Shown here one piece after another: positions 22,601 through 36,439 of a DNA stretch of 64,000 bases. The notes beneath the pieces were generated by a model, which had not been told where the DNA came from, ran no database searches, and saw only the letters and a program-made list of their open reading frames with translations. Position 1 is the first letter of the stretch. Each line of letters starts with the position of its first letter. The stretch comes from Palaemon carinicauda (Eukaryota; Arthropoda; Malacostraca; Decapoda; Palaemonidae): contig NC_090744.1 in NCBI RefSeq assembly GCF_036898095.1, forward strand, positions 5,146,337 through 5,210,336, written 5' to 3'. The position numbers were made by a program, and so were the translations under genes.

Positions 22601-25600
22601 TCCAGTACAAGTTAATTTTTATCAAGGAACAAGGGACACCAAATCCTAGATCTGGAAGAATGTATCCAGTTATTGGACCTTTCATTCACATGACAATGAT
22701 CCAGTACAAGTGAATCTTTATCAAGGAACAGAAGACACCAAATCCTAGATCTTGAAGAATGTATCCAGCTATTGGACCTTTCATTCACATGACAAAGATC
22801 CAGTACATGTGAATCTTTATCAAGGAACAGAAGACACAAAATCCTAGATCTGGAAGAATGTATCAAGCTATTGTACCTTTCATTCACATGACAAAGATAT
22901 AGTAAAAGTGAATCTAAATCAAGGAACAGAAGATACCAAATCCTAGATCTGGAAGAATGTATCCAGTTATTGGACCTTTCATTCACATGATAACTATCCA
23001 GTACAAGTGAATCTTTATCAAGGAATAGAAGATACCAAATCCTAGATCTGGAAGAATGTATCCAGTTATTGGACCTTCCACTCACATGATAAATATCCAG
23101 TACAAGTGAATCTTTATCAAGGAACAGAAGATACCAAACCTAGATCTGGAAGAATATATCCATTTATTGGACCTTCCATTCACACGACACAGATCCAGTA
23201 CAAGTGAATCTTTATCAAGGAAAAGAATATAGCAAACCCTAAATCTGGAAGAAGGTATCCAGTTATTGGACCTTTCATTCACATAACAAAGATCCAGTAC
23301 AAGTGAATCATTATCAAGGAACAGAATATACCAAATCCTAGATATAGAAGAATGTATCAAGTTATTCGACCTCTCATTCACATGATAAATATCCAGTACA
23401 AGTGAATCTTTATCAAGGAACAGAAGACACCAAATCCTAGATCTTGAGGAATGTATCCAGTTATTGGACCTTTCATTCACATGATAAATATCAAGTACAA
23501 ATGAATCTTTATCAAGGAACAGAAGATACCCAACCCTAGATCTGGAAGAATGTATCCAGTTATTGGACCTTCCATTCACACGACACAGATCCATTACAAG
23601 TTAATTTTTATCAAGGAACAGAAGACACCAAATCCTAGATCTGGAAGAATATATCCAGTTATTGGACATTTCATTCACATGACAAAGATCCAGTACAAGT
23701 GAATCTTTATCAAGGAACAGAAGACACTAAATCCTGGATCTGGAAGAATGTGTCCAGCTATTGGACCTTTCATTCACACGACAAAGATCAAGTACATGTG
23801 AGTCTTTATCAAGGAACAGAAGACACCAAATCCTAGATCTGGAAGAATGTATCAAGCTATTGTACCTTTCATTCACATGACAAAGATCTAGTAAAAGTGA
23901 ATCTTTATCAAGGAACAGAAAATACCAAATCCTAGATATAGAAGAATGTATCAAGTTATTCGACCTCTCATTCACATGATAAATATCCAGTACAAGTGAA
24001 TCTTTATCAAGGAACAGAAGACACCAAATCCTAGATCTGGAAAAATGTATCAAGTTAGTGGACCTTTCATTCACATGATAAATATCCAGTACAAGTGAAT
24101 CTTCATCAAGGAATAAAAGATACCAAAACCTAGATCTGGAAGAATGTATCCAGTTATTGGACCTTTCATTCACAGGATAAATATCAAGTACAAGTGAATC
24201 TTTATCAAAAAACAGAAGATACCAAATCCTAGATCTGGAAGAATGTATCCAATTATTGGACCTTTCATTAACACGACAAAGATCCAGTATAAGTGAATCT
24301 TTATCAAGGAACAGAAGATACCAAATCCTAGATCTGGAAAAATGTATCAAGTTATTGGACCTTTCATTCACATGATAAATATCCAGTACAAGTGAATCTT
24401 TATCAAGGAATAGAAGATACTAAATCCTAGATCTGGAAGAATGTATCCAGTTATTGGACCTTTCATTCACATGATAAATATCCAGTACAAGTGAATCTTT
24501 ATCAAAGAACAGAAGATAGCAAACCCTAGATCTGGAAGAATATATCCATTTATTGGACCTTTCATTCACATGCCAGAGATCCAGTACAAGTGAATCTTTA
24601 TCAAGGAAAAGAATATACCAAACCCTAAATCTGGAAGAAGGTATCCAGTTATTGGACCTTTCATTCACATGACAAAGATCCAGTACAAGTGAATCTTTAT
24701 CAAGGAACAGAAGATACCAAACCCTAGATCTGGAAGAATGTATCCAGTTATTGGACCTTTCATTCACATGATAAATATCAAGTACAAGGTAATCTTTATC
24801 AAGGAACAGAAGATACCAAACCCTATATCTGGAGGAATGTATCCAGTTATTGGACCTTTTATTCACATGATAAATATCCAGTAAAAGTGAATCTTTATCA
24901 AGGAACAGAAGATACCAAACCCTAGATCTTGAAGAATGTATCCAGTTATTGGACCTTTCATTCACACGGAAAAAATCCATTACAAATGAATCTTTATAAA
25001 GGAACAGAAGACACCAAATCCTAGATCTGGAAGAATGTATTCAGCTATTGGATCTTTCATTCACATGACAAAGATCCAGTACAGGTGAATCTTTATCAAG
25101 GAAGAAGTTACCAAACCATAGATCTGGAAGAATGTATGCAGCAATTAGACCTTTCATTCACATGACAAAGATCCAGTACAAGTGAATCTTTATCAAGGAA
25201 CAGAAGATACCAAATCCTAGATCTAAAAGAATGTATGTAGTGATTGGACCTTTCATTCATATGACAAAGATCCAGTACAAGTGAATCTTTATCAAGGAAA
25301 AGAAGACACTAAATCCTAGATATGGAAGAATGTATCCAGCTTTCAGACCTTTCATTCACATGACAAAGATCCAGTACAAGTGAATCTTTATCAAGGAATA
25401 GAAGACACCAAATCCTAGATCTGGAAGAATGTATGTAGTAATTGGACCTTTCATTCACATGACAAAGATCCAGTACTAGTGAATCTTTATCAAGGAACAG
25501 AAGACACCAAATCCTACATCTGGAAGAATGTATCCAGCTATTGGACCTTTCATTCACATGACAAAGATCCAGTACAAGTGAATTTTTATCAAAGAACAGA

Positions 25601-28600
25601 AGACACCAATTCCCATATTTGAAAGAATATATCCAGTTATTGGACCTTTCATTCACATGACAAAGATCCAGTACAAGTGAATCTTTATCAAGGAACAGAA
25701 GATACCAAATCCTAGATCTGGAAGAATGTATCCAGTTATTCGACCTTTCATTCACATGACAAAGATCCAGTACAAGTGAATCTTTATCAAAGAACAGAAG
25801 ATACCAAATCCTAGATCTGGAAGAATTATCTAGTTATTGGACCTTTCATTCACATGATAAATATCCAGTACAAGTGAATCTTTATTAAGGAACAGAAGAT
25901 ACCAAATCCTAGATTTGGAAGAATGTATCCAATTATTGGAACTTTCATTCACATGACAAAGATCCAGAACAAGTGAATCGTTATCAAGGAATAGAAGATA
26001 CCAAATCCTAGATCTGGAAGAATGTATCCAGTTATTGGACCTTTCATTCACATGACAAAGATCCAGCACAAATGAATCTTTATCAAGGAACAGAAGATAC
26101 CAAACCTAGATGTGGAAGAATGTATCTAGTTATTGGACCTTTCATTCACATGACAAAGATCCAGTACAAGTGAATCTTTATAAAGGAACAGAAGTTACCA
26201 AACCTAGATCTGGAGAAATGTATCTAGTTATTGGACCTTTAATTCACATGACAAAGATCCAGTACAAGTGAATCTTTATCAAGGAACAGAAGACACCAAA
26301 TCCTAGATCTGGAAGAATGTATCCAGCTATTGGACCTTTCATTCACATGACAAAGATCCAATACAAGTTAATCTTTATCAAGGAACAGAAGATACCAAAC
26401 CTAGATCTGGAAGAATGTATCTGGTTATTGGACCTTTCATTCACATGACAAAGATCCAGTACAAGTGAATCTTTATCAAGGAACAGAAGATACCAAACCT
26501 AGATCTGGAAGAATATATCCAGTTATTGGACATTTCATTCACATGACAAAGATCCAGTACGAGTGAATCTTTATCAAGGAACAGAGGACACCAAATCCTA
26601 GATCTGGAAGAATGTATCCAGCTATTGGACCTTTCATTCACATGACAAAGATCCAGTACAGGTGAATCTTTATCAAAGAACAGAAGACACCAAATCCTAG
26701 ATCTGGAAGATTATATGTAGTAATTGGACTTTTCATTCACATGACAAATATTCAGTAAAAGTTAATCTTTATCAAGGAATAGAAGACACCAAATCCTAGA
26801 TCTGGAATAATATATCCAGCTATTTTACCTTTCATTCACATGACAAAAATCCAGTACAAGTGAATCTTTATCAAGGAACAGAAGATACCAAATCCTAGAT
26901 CTGGAAGAATGTATCTAGTTATTGGACCTTTCATTCACATGACAAAGATCCAGTACATATGAATCTTTATCAAGGAACAGAATACACCAAATCCTAGATC
27001 TGGAAGAATGTATTTAGTTATTGGACCTTTCATTCACATGAAAAATATCCAGTATAAGTGAACCTTTATCAAGGAACAGAAGATACCAAACCCTAGATCT
27101 GGAAGAATGTATCCAGTTATTGGACCTTTCATTCACATGACAAAGATCCAGTACAGGTGAATCTTCATCAAGTAACAAGAGATACCAAACCCTAGATCTG
27201 GAAGAATGTATCTAGTTATTGAACATTTCATTCACATGATAAATATCCAGTACAGATGTATTTTTATCAAGGAACAGAAGACACAAATTCCTAGATCTGA
27301 AAGAATGTATCCAGTTATTGGACCTTTCATTCACATGACAAAGATGCAGTTCAGGTGAATCTTTATCAAGGAACAGAAGACACCAAATCCTAGATCTGGA
27401 ATAATGTATCTAGTTATTGGACCTTTCACTCAAATGACAATATCCAGTACAGGTGAATCTTTAACAAGGAACAGAAGACACCAAATCCTAGATCTGGAAT
27501 AATGTATCCAGTTATTGGACCTTTCACTCACTTGACAAATATCCTGTACAGGTGAATCTTTATCAAGGAACAGAAGACACCAAATACTAGATCTGGAATA
27601 ATGTATCCAGTTATTGGACCTTTCACTCACATGAAAAATATCCAGTACAGGTGAATCTTTATCAAGGAACAGAAGACACCAAATACTAGATCTGGAATAA
27701 TTTATCCAGTTATTGGACCTTTCACTCACTTGACAAATATCCAGTACAGGTGAATCTTTATCAAGGAACAGAACACACCAAATCCTAGATCTAGAATAAT
27801 GTATCCAGTTGTTGGACCTTTCACTCGCATGATAAATATCCAGTACAGGTGAATCTTTAACAAGGAACAGAAGATACCAAATCCTAGATCTGAAAGAATG
27901 TATGTAGTGATTGGACCTTTCATTCCCATGACAAAGATCCAGTACAAATGAAATTTTATCAAGGAAAAGAAGACACCAAATTCTAGATCTGGAAGAATGT
28001 ATCTAGCTATCGGACCTTTCATTCACATGATAAAGATCCAGTACAAGTGAATCTTTATGAAGGAACAGAAGACACCAAAACCTAGATCTAGAAGAATGTA
28101 TGTAGTAATTGGACCTTTCATTCACATGACAGATATCCAGTATTAGTGAATCTTTATCAAGGAACAGAAGACAGCAAATCCTACATCTGGAAGAATGTAT
28201 CCAGCTATTGGACCTTTCATTCACATGACAAAGATCCAGTACTAGTGAATCTTTATCAAGGAACAGAAGATACCAAATCCTAGATCTGGAAGAATGTATC
28301 TAGTTATTGGACCTTTCATTCACATGATAAATATCCAGTACAAGTGAATTTTTATCAAAGAACAGAAGACACCAATTCCTATATCTGAAAGAATATATCC
28401 AGTTATTGGACCTTTCATTCACATGACAAAGATCCAGTACAAGTGAATCTTTATAAAGGAACAGAAGTTACCAAACCTAGATCTGGAGAAATGTATCTAG
28501 TTATTGGACCTTTAATTCACATGACAAAGATCCAGTACAAGTGAATCTTTATCAAGGAACAGAAGACACCAAATCCTAGATCTGGAAGAAGGTATCCAGT

Positions 28601-31600
28601 TATTGGACCTTTCATTCACATGACAAAGATCCAATACAAGTGAATCTTTATCAAGGAACAGAAGATACCAAACCTAGATCTGGAAGAATGTATCTGGTTA
28701 TTGGACCTTTCATTCACATGACAAAGATCCAGTACAAGTGAATCTTTATCAAGGAACAGAAGATACCAAACCTAGATCTGGAAGAATATATCCAGTTATT
28801 GGACATTTCATTCACATGACAAAGATCCAGTACGAGTGAATCTTTATCAAGGAACAGAGGACACCAAATCCTAGATCTTGAAGATTATATGTAGTAATTG
28901 GACTTTTCATTCACATGACAAATATCCAGTACAAGTTAATCTTTATCAAGGAATAGAAGACACCAAATGGTAGATCTGGAATAATATATCCAGCTATTTT
29001 ACCTTTCATTCACATGACAAAAATCCAGTACAAGTGAATCTTTATCAAGGAACAGAATACACCAAATCCTAGATCTGGAAGAATGTATTTAGTTATTGGA
29101 CCTTTCATTCACATGATAAATATCCAGTACAAGTGAATCTTTATCAAGGAACAGAAGATACTAAACCCTAGATCTGGAAGAATGTATCCAGTTATTGGAC
29201 CTTTCATTCACATGACAAAGATCCAGTACATATGAATCTTTATCAAGGAACAGAATACACCAAATCCTAGATCTGGAAGAATGTATTTAGTTATTGGACC
29301 TTTCATTCACATGATAAATATCCAGTACAAGTGAATCTTTATCAAGGAACAGAAGATACTAAACCCTAGATCTGGAAGAATGTATCCAGTTATTGGACCT
29401 TTCATTCACATGATAAATATCCAGTACAGATGAATTTCTATCAAGGAACAGAAGACACAAATTCCTAGATCTGAAAGAATGTATCCAGTTATTGGACCTT
29501 TCATTCACATGACAAAGATGCAGTTCAGGTGAATCTTTATCAAGGAACAGAAGACACCAAATCCTAGATCTGGAATAATGTATCTAGTTATTGGACCTTT
29601 CACTCACATGACAATATCCAGTACAGGTGAATCTTTAACAAGGAACAGAAGACACCAAATCCTAGATCTGGAATAATGTATCCAGTTATTGGACCTTTCA
29701 CTCACTTGACAAATATCCTGTACAGGTGAATCTTTATCAAGGAACAGAAGACACCAAATACTAGATCTGGAATAATGTATCCAGTTATTGGACCTTTCAC
29801 TCACATGAAAAATATCCAGTACAGGTGAATCTTTATCAAGGAACAGAAGACACCAAATACTAGATCTGGAATAATGTATCCATTTATTGGACCTTTCACT
29901 CACTTGACAAATATCCAGTACAGGTGAATCTTTATCAAGGAACAGAACACACCAAATCCTAGATCTAGAATAATGTATCCAGTTGTTTTACCTTTCACTC
30001 GCATGATAAATATCCAGTACAGGTGAATCTTTAACAAGGAACAGAAGATACCAAATCCTAGATCTGAAAGAATGTATGTAGTGGTTGGACCTTTCATTCT
30101 CATGACAAAGATCCAGTACAAATGAAATTTTATCAAGGAAAAGAAGACACCAAATTCTAGATCTGGAAGAATGTATCTAGCTATCGGACCTTTCATTCAC
30201 ATGATAAAGATCCAGTACAAGTGAATCTTTATCAAGGAACAGAAGACACCAAAACCTAGATCTAGAAGAATGTATGTAGTAATTGGACCTTTCATTCACA
30301 TGATGAATATCCAGTACAAGTGAATTTTTATCAAAGAACAGAAGACACCAATTCCTATATCTGAAAGAATATATCCAGTTATTGGACCTTTCATTCACAT
30401 GACAAAGATCCAGTACATGTGAATCTTTATCAAGGAACAGAAGATACCAAATCCTAGATCTGGAATAACGTATCCAGTTATTGGACCTTTCATTCACGTG
30501 ACAAAGATCCAGTACAAGTGAATCTTTATCAAGGAACTGAAGATACCAAATCCTAGTTCTGGGTGAGTTGTCTAGTTATTGGACCTTTCATTCACATGAC
30601 AAAGATCCAGTACAAGTGAATCTTTATCAAGGAACAGAAGACACCAAATCCTAGATCTGGAAGAATGTATCCAGTTATATGACCTTTCATTCACATTACA
30701 AAGATCCAGTACAAGTGAATCTTTATCAAGGAACAGAAGATACCAAATCTAGATCTGGAAGAATGTATCTAGTTATTGGACCTTTCATTCATATGACAAA
30801 GATCCAGTACAAGTGAATCTTTATCAAGGAACAGAAGATACCAAACCTAGATCTGGAAGAATGTATCTAGTTATTGGACCTTTAATTCACATGAAAAAGA
30901 CACAGTACATGTGAATCTTTATCAAGGAACAGAAGACACCAAATCCTAGATCTGGAAGAATGTATCTGGTTATTAGACCTTTCATTCATATGACAAAGAT
31001 CCAGTACAAGTGAATCTTTATCAAGGAGAAGTAGATACCAAACTTAAATCAGGAAGAATGTATCCAGTTATTGTACCTTTCATTCACATGACAAATATCC
31101 AGTACAAGTGAATCTTTATCAAGGAACAGAGGACACCAAATCCTATATCTGGAAGAATGTATCTAGTTATTGGACCTTTCATTCACATGACAAAGATCCA
31201 GTACAGGTTAATCTTTATCAAGGAACAAAAGACACCAAATAATAGATCTGGAAGAATGTATGTAGTAATTGGACCTTTCATTCACATGACAAATATCCAG
31301 TACAAGTCTTTATCAAGGAATAGAAGACACCAAATCCTAGATCTGGAAGAATATATCCAGCTATTGTACCTTTCATTCACATGACAAAGATCCAGTACAA
31401 TTGAATCTTTATAAAGGAACAGAAGACACCAAATCCTAGATCTGAAAAAATATATGTAGTAATTGGACCTTCCATTCACATGACAAATATCCAGTACAAA
31501 TGAATCTTTATCAAGGAACAGAATACACCAAATCCTAGATCTGGAAGAACGTATCTAGTTATTGGACCTTTCATTCACATGACAAAGATCCAGTACAAGT

Positions 31601-34600
31601 GAATCTTTATCAAGGAACAAAATATACCAAATCCTAGATCTGGAAAAATATATCTAGTTATTAGACCTTTCATTCACATGACAAAGATCCAATGCAAGTG
31701 AATCTTTATCAAGGAACAGAATACACCAAATCCTAGATCTGGAAGAATGTATTAAGTTATTGGACCTTTCATTCACATGATAAATATCCAGTACAGGTGA
31801 ATCTTCATCAAGGAACAGAAGACACCAAATCCTAGATCTGGAATAATGTATCCAGTTATTCGACCTTTCACTCACATGACAAATATCCAGTACAGGTGAA
31901 TCTTTACAAGGAACAGAAGATACCAAATCCTAGATCTGGAATAAAGTATCCAGTTATTGGACCTTTCCTTCACATGATGAATAACCAGTACAGGTGAATC
32001 TTTATCAAGGAACAAAAGACACCAAATCCTAGATCTGGAATAATGTATCCAGTTATTGGTCCTTCCAATCACATGATAAATATCCAGTACAGGTGAATCT
32101 TTATCATGGAACAGAAGACACCAAATCCTAGATCTGGAATAATGTATCCAGTTATTGGACCTTCCACTCACATGATAAATATCCAGTAAAAGTGAATCTT
32201 TATCAAGGAACAGAAGACACTAATTCCTAGATCTGGAATAATATATCCAGTTATTGGACCTTTCATTAACATGATAAATATCCAGTACAGGTGAATCTTT
32301 ATCATGGAACAAGGAACAGAAGACACCAAATCCTAGATCTGAAAGAATATATGTAGTAATTGGACCTTTCATTCACATGACAAATATCCAGTACATATGA
32401 ATCTTTATCAAGGAACAGAATACACCAAATCCTAGATCTGGAAGAACGTATCTAGTTATTGGACCTTTCATTCACATGACAAAGATCCAGTACAAGTGAA
32501 TCTTTATCAAGGAACAAAATATACCAAATCCTAGATCTGGAAAAATATATCTAGTTATTGGAGCTTTCATTCACATGACAAAGATCCAATGCAAGTGAAT
32601 CTTTATCAAGGAACAGAATACACCAAATCCTAGATCTGGAAGAATGTATTAAGTTATTGGACCTTTCATTCACATGATAAATATCCAGTACAAGTGAATC
32701 TTTATCAAGGAACAGAAGATACCAAACCCTAGATCTGGAAGAATGTATCCAGTTATTGGACCTTTCATTCACATGACAAAGATCCAGTACAGGTGAATCT
32801 TTATCAAGTAGCAAAAGATACCAAACCATAGATCTGGAAGAATGTATCTAGTTATTGGACCTTTCATTCACATGATAAATATCCAGTACAGAGGATTTTT
32901 TATTAAGGAACAGAAGACACAAATTCCTAGATCTGAAAGAATGTATCCAGTTATTGGACCTTTCATTCACATGACAAAGATCCAGTACAGGTGAACCTTT
33001 ATCAAGGAACAGAAGACACCAAATCCTAGATCTGGAATAATGTATCCAGTTATTGGACCTTTCACTCACATGACAAATATCCAGTACAGGTGAATCTTTA
33101 ACAAGGAACAGAAGATACCAAATCCTAGATCTGGAATAAAGTATCCAGTTATTGGACCTTTCACTCACATGACAAATATCCAGTACAGGTGAATCTTTAA
33201 CAAGGAACAGAAGATACCAAATCCTAGATCTAGAATACTGTATTCAGTTATTGGACCTTTCCTTCACATGATAAATAACCAGTACAGGTGAATCTTTATC
33301 AAGGAACAGAAGACACCAAATCCTAGATCTGGAATAATGTATCCAGTTATTGGACCTTTCACTCACATGATAAATATCCAGTACAAGTGAATCTTTATCA
33401 AGGAACAGAAGACACCAAATCCTAGATCTGGAATAATGTATCCAGTTATTGGACTTTTCATTCACATGATAAATATCTAGTACAGGTGAGTCTTTAACAA
33501 GGAACAGAAGACAGTAAATCCTAGATCTGGAATAATGTATCCAGTTATTGGACCTTTCACTCATATGATAAATATCCATTAAAGGGGAATCTTTATCCTG
33601 GAACAGAAGACACCAAATCTTAGATCTGGAATAATTTATCCAGTTATTGGACCTTTCCTTCACATGATAAATATCCAGTACAGGTGAATCTTTATCAAGG
33701 AACAGAAGACACCAAATCCTAGATCTGGAATAATGTATCCAGTTATTGGACCTTCCACTCACATGATAAATATCCGGAACAGGTGAATCTTTATCAAGGA
33801 ACAGAAGACACCAAATCCTAGATCTGGAATAATGTATCCAGTTAATGGACCTTTCACTCATATGACAAATATCCAGTACAGGTGAATCTTTATCAAGGAA
33901 CAGAAGACACCAAATCCTAGATCTGGAATAATGTATCCAGTTATTGGACCTTTCACTCACATGATAAATATCCAGTACAGTTGAATCTTTATCAAGGTAC
34001 AGAAGACACCAAATCCTAGATCTGGAATAATGTATCCAGTTATTGGACCTTTTACTCACATGATAAATATCCAGTACAGGTGAATCTTTATCAAGGAACA
34101 GAAGACACCAAATCCTAGATCTGGAATAATGTATCCAGTGATTGGACCTTTCACTCATATGATAAATATCCAGTAGAGGTGAATCTTTATCAAGGAACAG
34201 AAGACATCAAATCCTAGATCTGGAAGAATGTTTCCAGTTATTGGACCTTTCATTCACATGACAAAGATCCAGTACAAGTGAATCTTTATCAAGGAACAGA
34301 AGACACCATATCCTAGATTTGGAAGTATGTATCCAGTTATTGGACCTTTCATTCACATGACAAAGATCCATTAGAGGTAAATCTATATCAAGGAACAGAA
34401 GACACCAAATCCTAGATCTGGAACAATGTATGTAGTAATTGGACCTTTCATTCACATGACAAAGATCCAGTACAGGTGAATCTTTATCAAGGAACATAAG
34501 ACACCAAATCCTAGATCTGGAATAATGTATCCAGCATTTGGACCTTTTCATTCACATGACAAAGATCCAGTACAGTTGAATCTTTATCAAGGAACAAAAG

Positions 34601-35130
34601 ACACCAAATCCTAGATCTGGAAGAATGTATCCAGTTATTGGACCTTTCATTCATATGTCAAAGATCCAGTATAGGTGAATCTTTATCAAGGAACAGAAGA
34701 CACCAAATCCTAGATCTGGAAGAATGTATCCAGTTATTGGACCTTTCATTCATATGACAGAGATCCAGTACAGGTGAATCTTTATCAAGGAACAGAAGAC
34801 ACCAAATATTAGATCTGGAAGAATGCATCTAGTTATTGGACCTTTCATTTACATGATAAATATCCAGTACAGGTGAATCTTTATCAAGGAACAGAAGACA
34901 CCAAATCCTAGATATGGAATAATGTATCCAGCTATTGGACCTTTTCATTCACATGACAAAGATCCAGTACAAGTGAATCTTTATCAAGGAACAGAAGACA
35001 CCAAATCCCAGATCTGGACGAATGTATGTAGTAATTGGACCTATCATTCACATGACAAAGATCCAGTACAGGTGAATCTTAACAAGGAACAGATGATACC
35101 AATTCGTAGATCTGAAAGAATTTAAATAGT
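19650..35130 (-). repeat. 99-bp satellite, left arm (~156 copies)
   Basis: The unit contains 'ctagatctggaagaatgtat', 'ccagttattggacctttcat', 'tcacatgacaaagatccagt' and 'gaatctttatcaaggaacag', and is 99 bp. Copies differ by scattered substitutions and a few indels. The unit is 33 codons, so one minus-strand frame ('NERSNNWIHSSRSRIWYLLF'-type peptide) stays open over many units, up to about 304 codons at 33244-34158. Each unit contains AGATCT (BglII). Strand is given as that of the long open frame. No evidence that it is translated. Confidence 0.96.
26150..30380 (-). repeat. ~2.17-kb higher-order duplication inside the satellite
   Basis: Blocks beginning at 27430, 27726 and 28003 recur at 29604, 29900 and 30177, exactly 2174 bp later, with shared private variants such as 'gaataatgtatccagttgtt'. 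That is 22 monomers minus a few bases. Variants near 26190 and 26417 recur about 2270 bp later, so the duplication extends leftward with a one-monomer indel. Confidence 0.85.
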
Positions 35131-35365
35131 TAATGGACTTTTTGTATACATGCACTGGGTTCTCCACTTTGAGCATTCTGAACATTATGTGATTTTTTTT
35201 AATTTTTTTTATATAATTTTTTTTTTAGTTGTTTATTTTTTTTTCATTTTTTATTAGTTTTTTTCTGTTTTATAGTATCTTTTTTTTATATTTTTGCGCT
35301 TTTTTAGATTTCTTTGTTTATTTTAGTTTTTTTATATTCTTTATATTCCTTTGTTCTAATTAACT
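35131..35365. other. T-rich spacer between satellite and coding block
   Basis: Long oligo-T runs separated by short AT-rich sequence. It lies directly downstream (minus strand) of the Cys-rich coding block, where a 3' UTR would be. Confidence 0.6.
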
Positions 35366-35570
35366 GCTTAACAACAGAAACAAAGGTCACTACACATATC
35401 ACAAGAACAATCACAACTACAACTACAATCTCCACAACAGTCATCTAAATCACAATCTCCACACATATCTTCTATGTCACAATCTCCACACATATATCCT
35501 ATGTCACAATCTCCACACATATCTCCTATGTCACAATCTCCACACATATCTTGCACATCACAATCTCCAC

Positions 35571-35885
35571 ACATATCTCCACAACCATCTCCACACATAT
35601 CTCCACAGCCATCTCCACACATATCTCCACAGCCATCTCCACACATATCTCCACAGCTATCTCCACACATATCTCCACAACCATCTCCACACATATCTCC
35701 ACAGCCATCTCCACACATATCTCCACAACCATCTCCACACATATCTCCACAGCCATCTCCACACATATCTCCACAACCATCTCCACAGCCATCTCCACAC
35801 ATATCTCCACAACCATCTCCTCACATATCTCCACAGCCATCTCCACACATATCTCCACAACCATCTCCACACATATCTCCACAAC
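35571..35885 (-). repeat. 24-bp tandem repeat (CGDGCGDM codons)
   Basis: 'ccacacatatctccacagcc' plus four bases, alternating 12-bp halves, repeated about 13 times. The minus strand reads Cys-Gly-Asp-Gly-Cys-Gly-Asp-Met. One half-unit is duplicated near 35780. Confidence 0.93.
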
Positions 35886-36439
35886 CACACACTGCAGCAA
35901 CTCTCTTACAAAATCCACTATTTGATCCACTCCCACGACATTTGCACTTGTCGAAAAATCCCCCACTTTTGCCATCTCCATTTTTATCTTTACTTTTCTT
36001 GCTCTTTTTCTCTCTACTTTTCTTGCTCTTTTTCTCTCTATCTTTCTTACTCTTTTTCTCTCTAGATTTTCTCTCTTCTTTGGATTTTTTTCTTAACTCC
36101 TTTTCTTCCTTTTTTGCATCCTTGTCGTCACGTTTTCGTTCCTTTTTGTCACGTTTTCCCTCTTTTTTCTCTTCCTTTTTGCCACGTTTTCCCTCTTTTT
36201 CTCTTCCTTTTTGTCACGTTTTCCCTCTTTATTATCTTCCTTTTTGTCACGTTTCTGAACTTTTTTCTCCTCCTTCCGAGCTTTTTTATCTTGCTCACCT
36301 CTTTTGTCTCGCTTATCTTTTTTATTATCTTTTCTTGATTTTTTTTCCTTTTCCTGTTTTGGCATTTACATTCTTACCTTTCCCCCTTTTTGGCCTTATC
36401 TTTGGCACTCTGGGTATTTTCTGTTTACCTTTAGGAGGA

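Noticed and set aside
35368..35890. Relationship of the Cys-rich tail to the I-mfa domain or metallothioneins
   Set aside because: Only general Cys/Asp richness is shared; I cannot align a defined Cys spacing, so no family is claimed.
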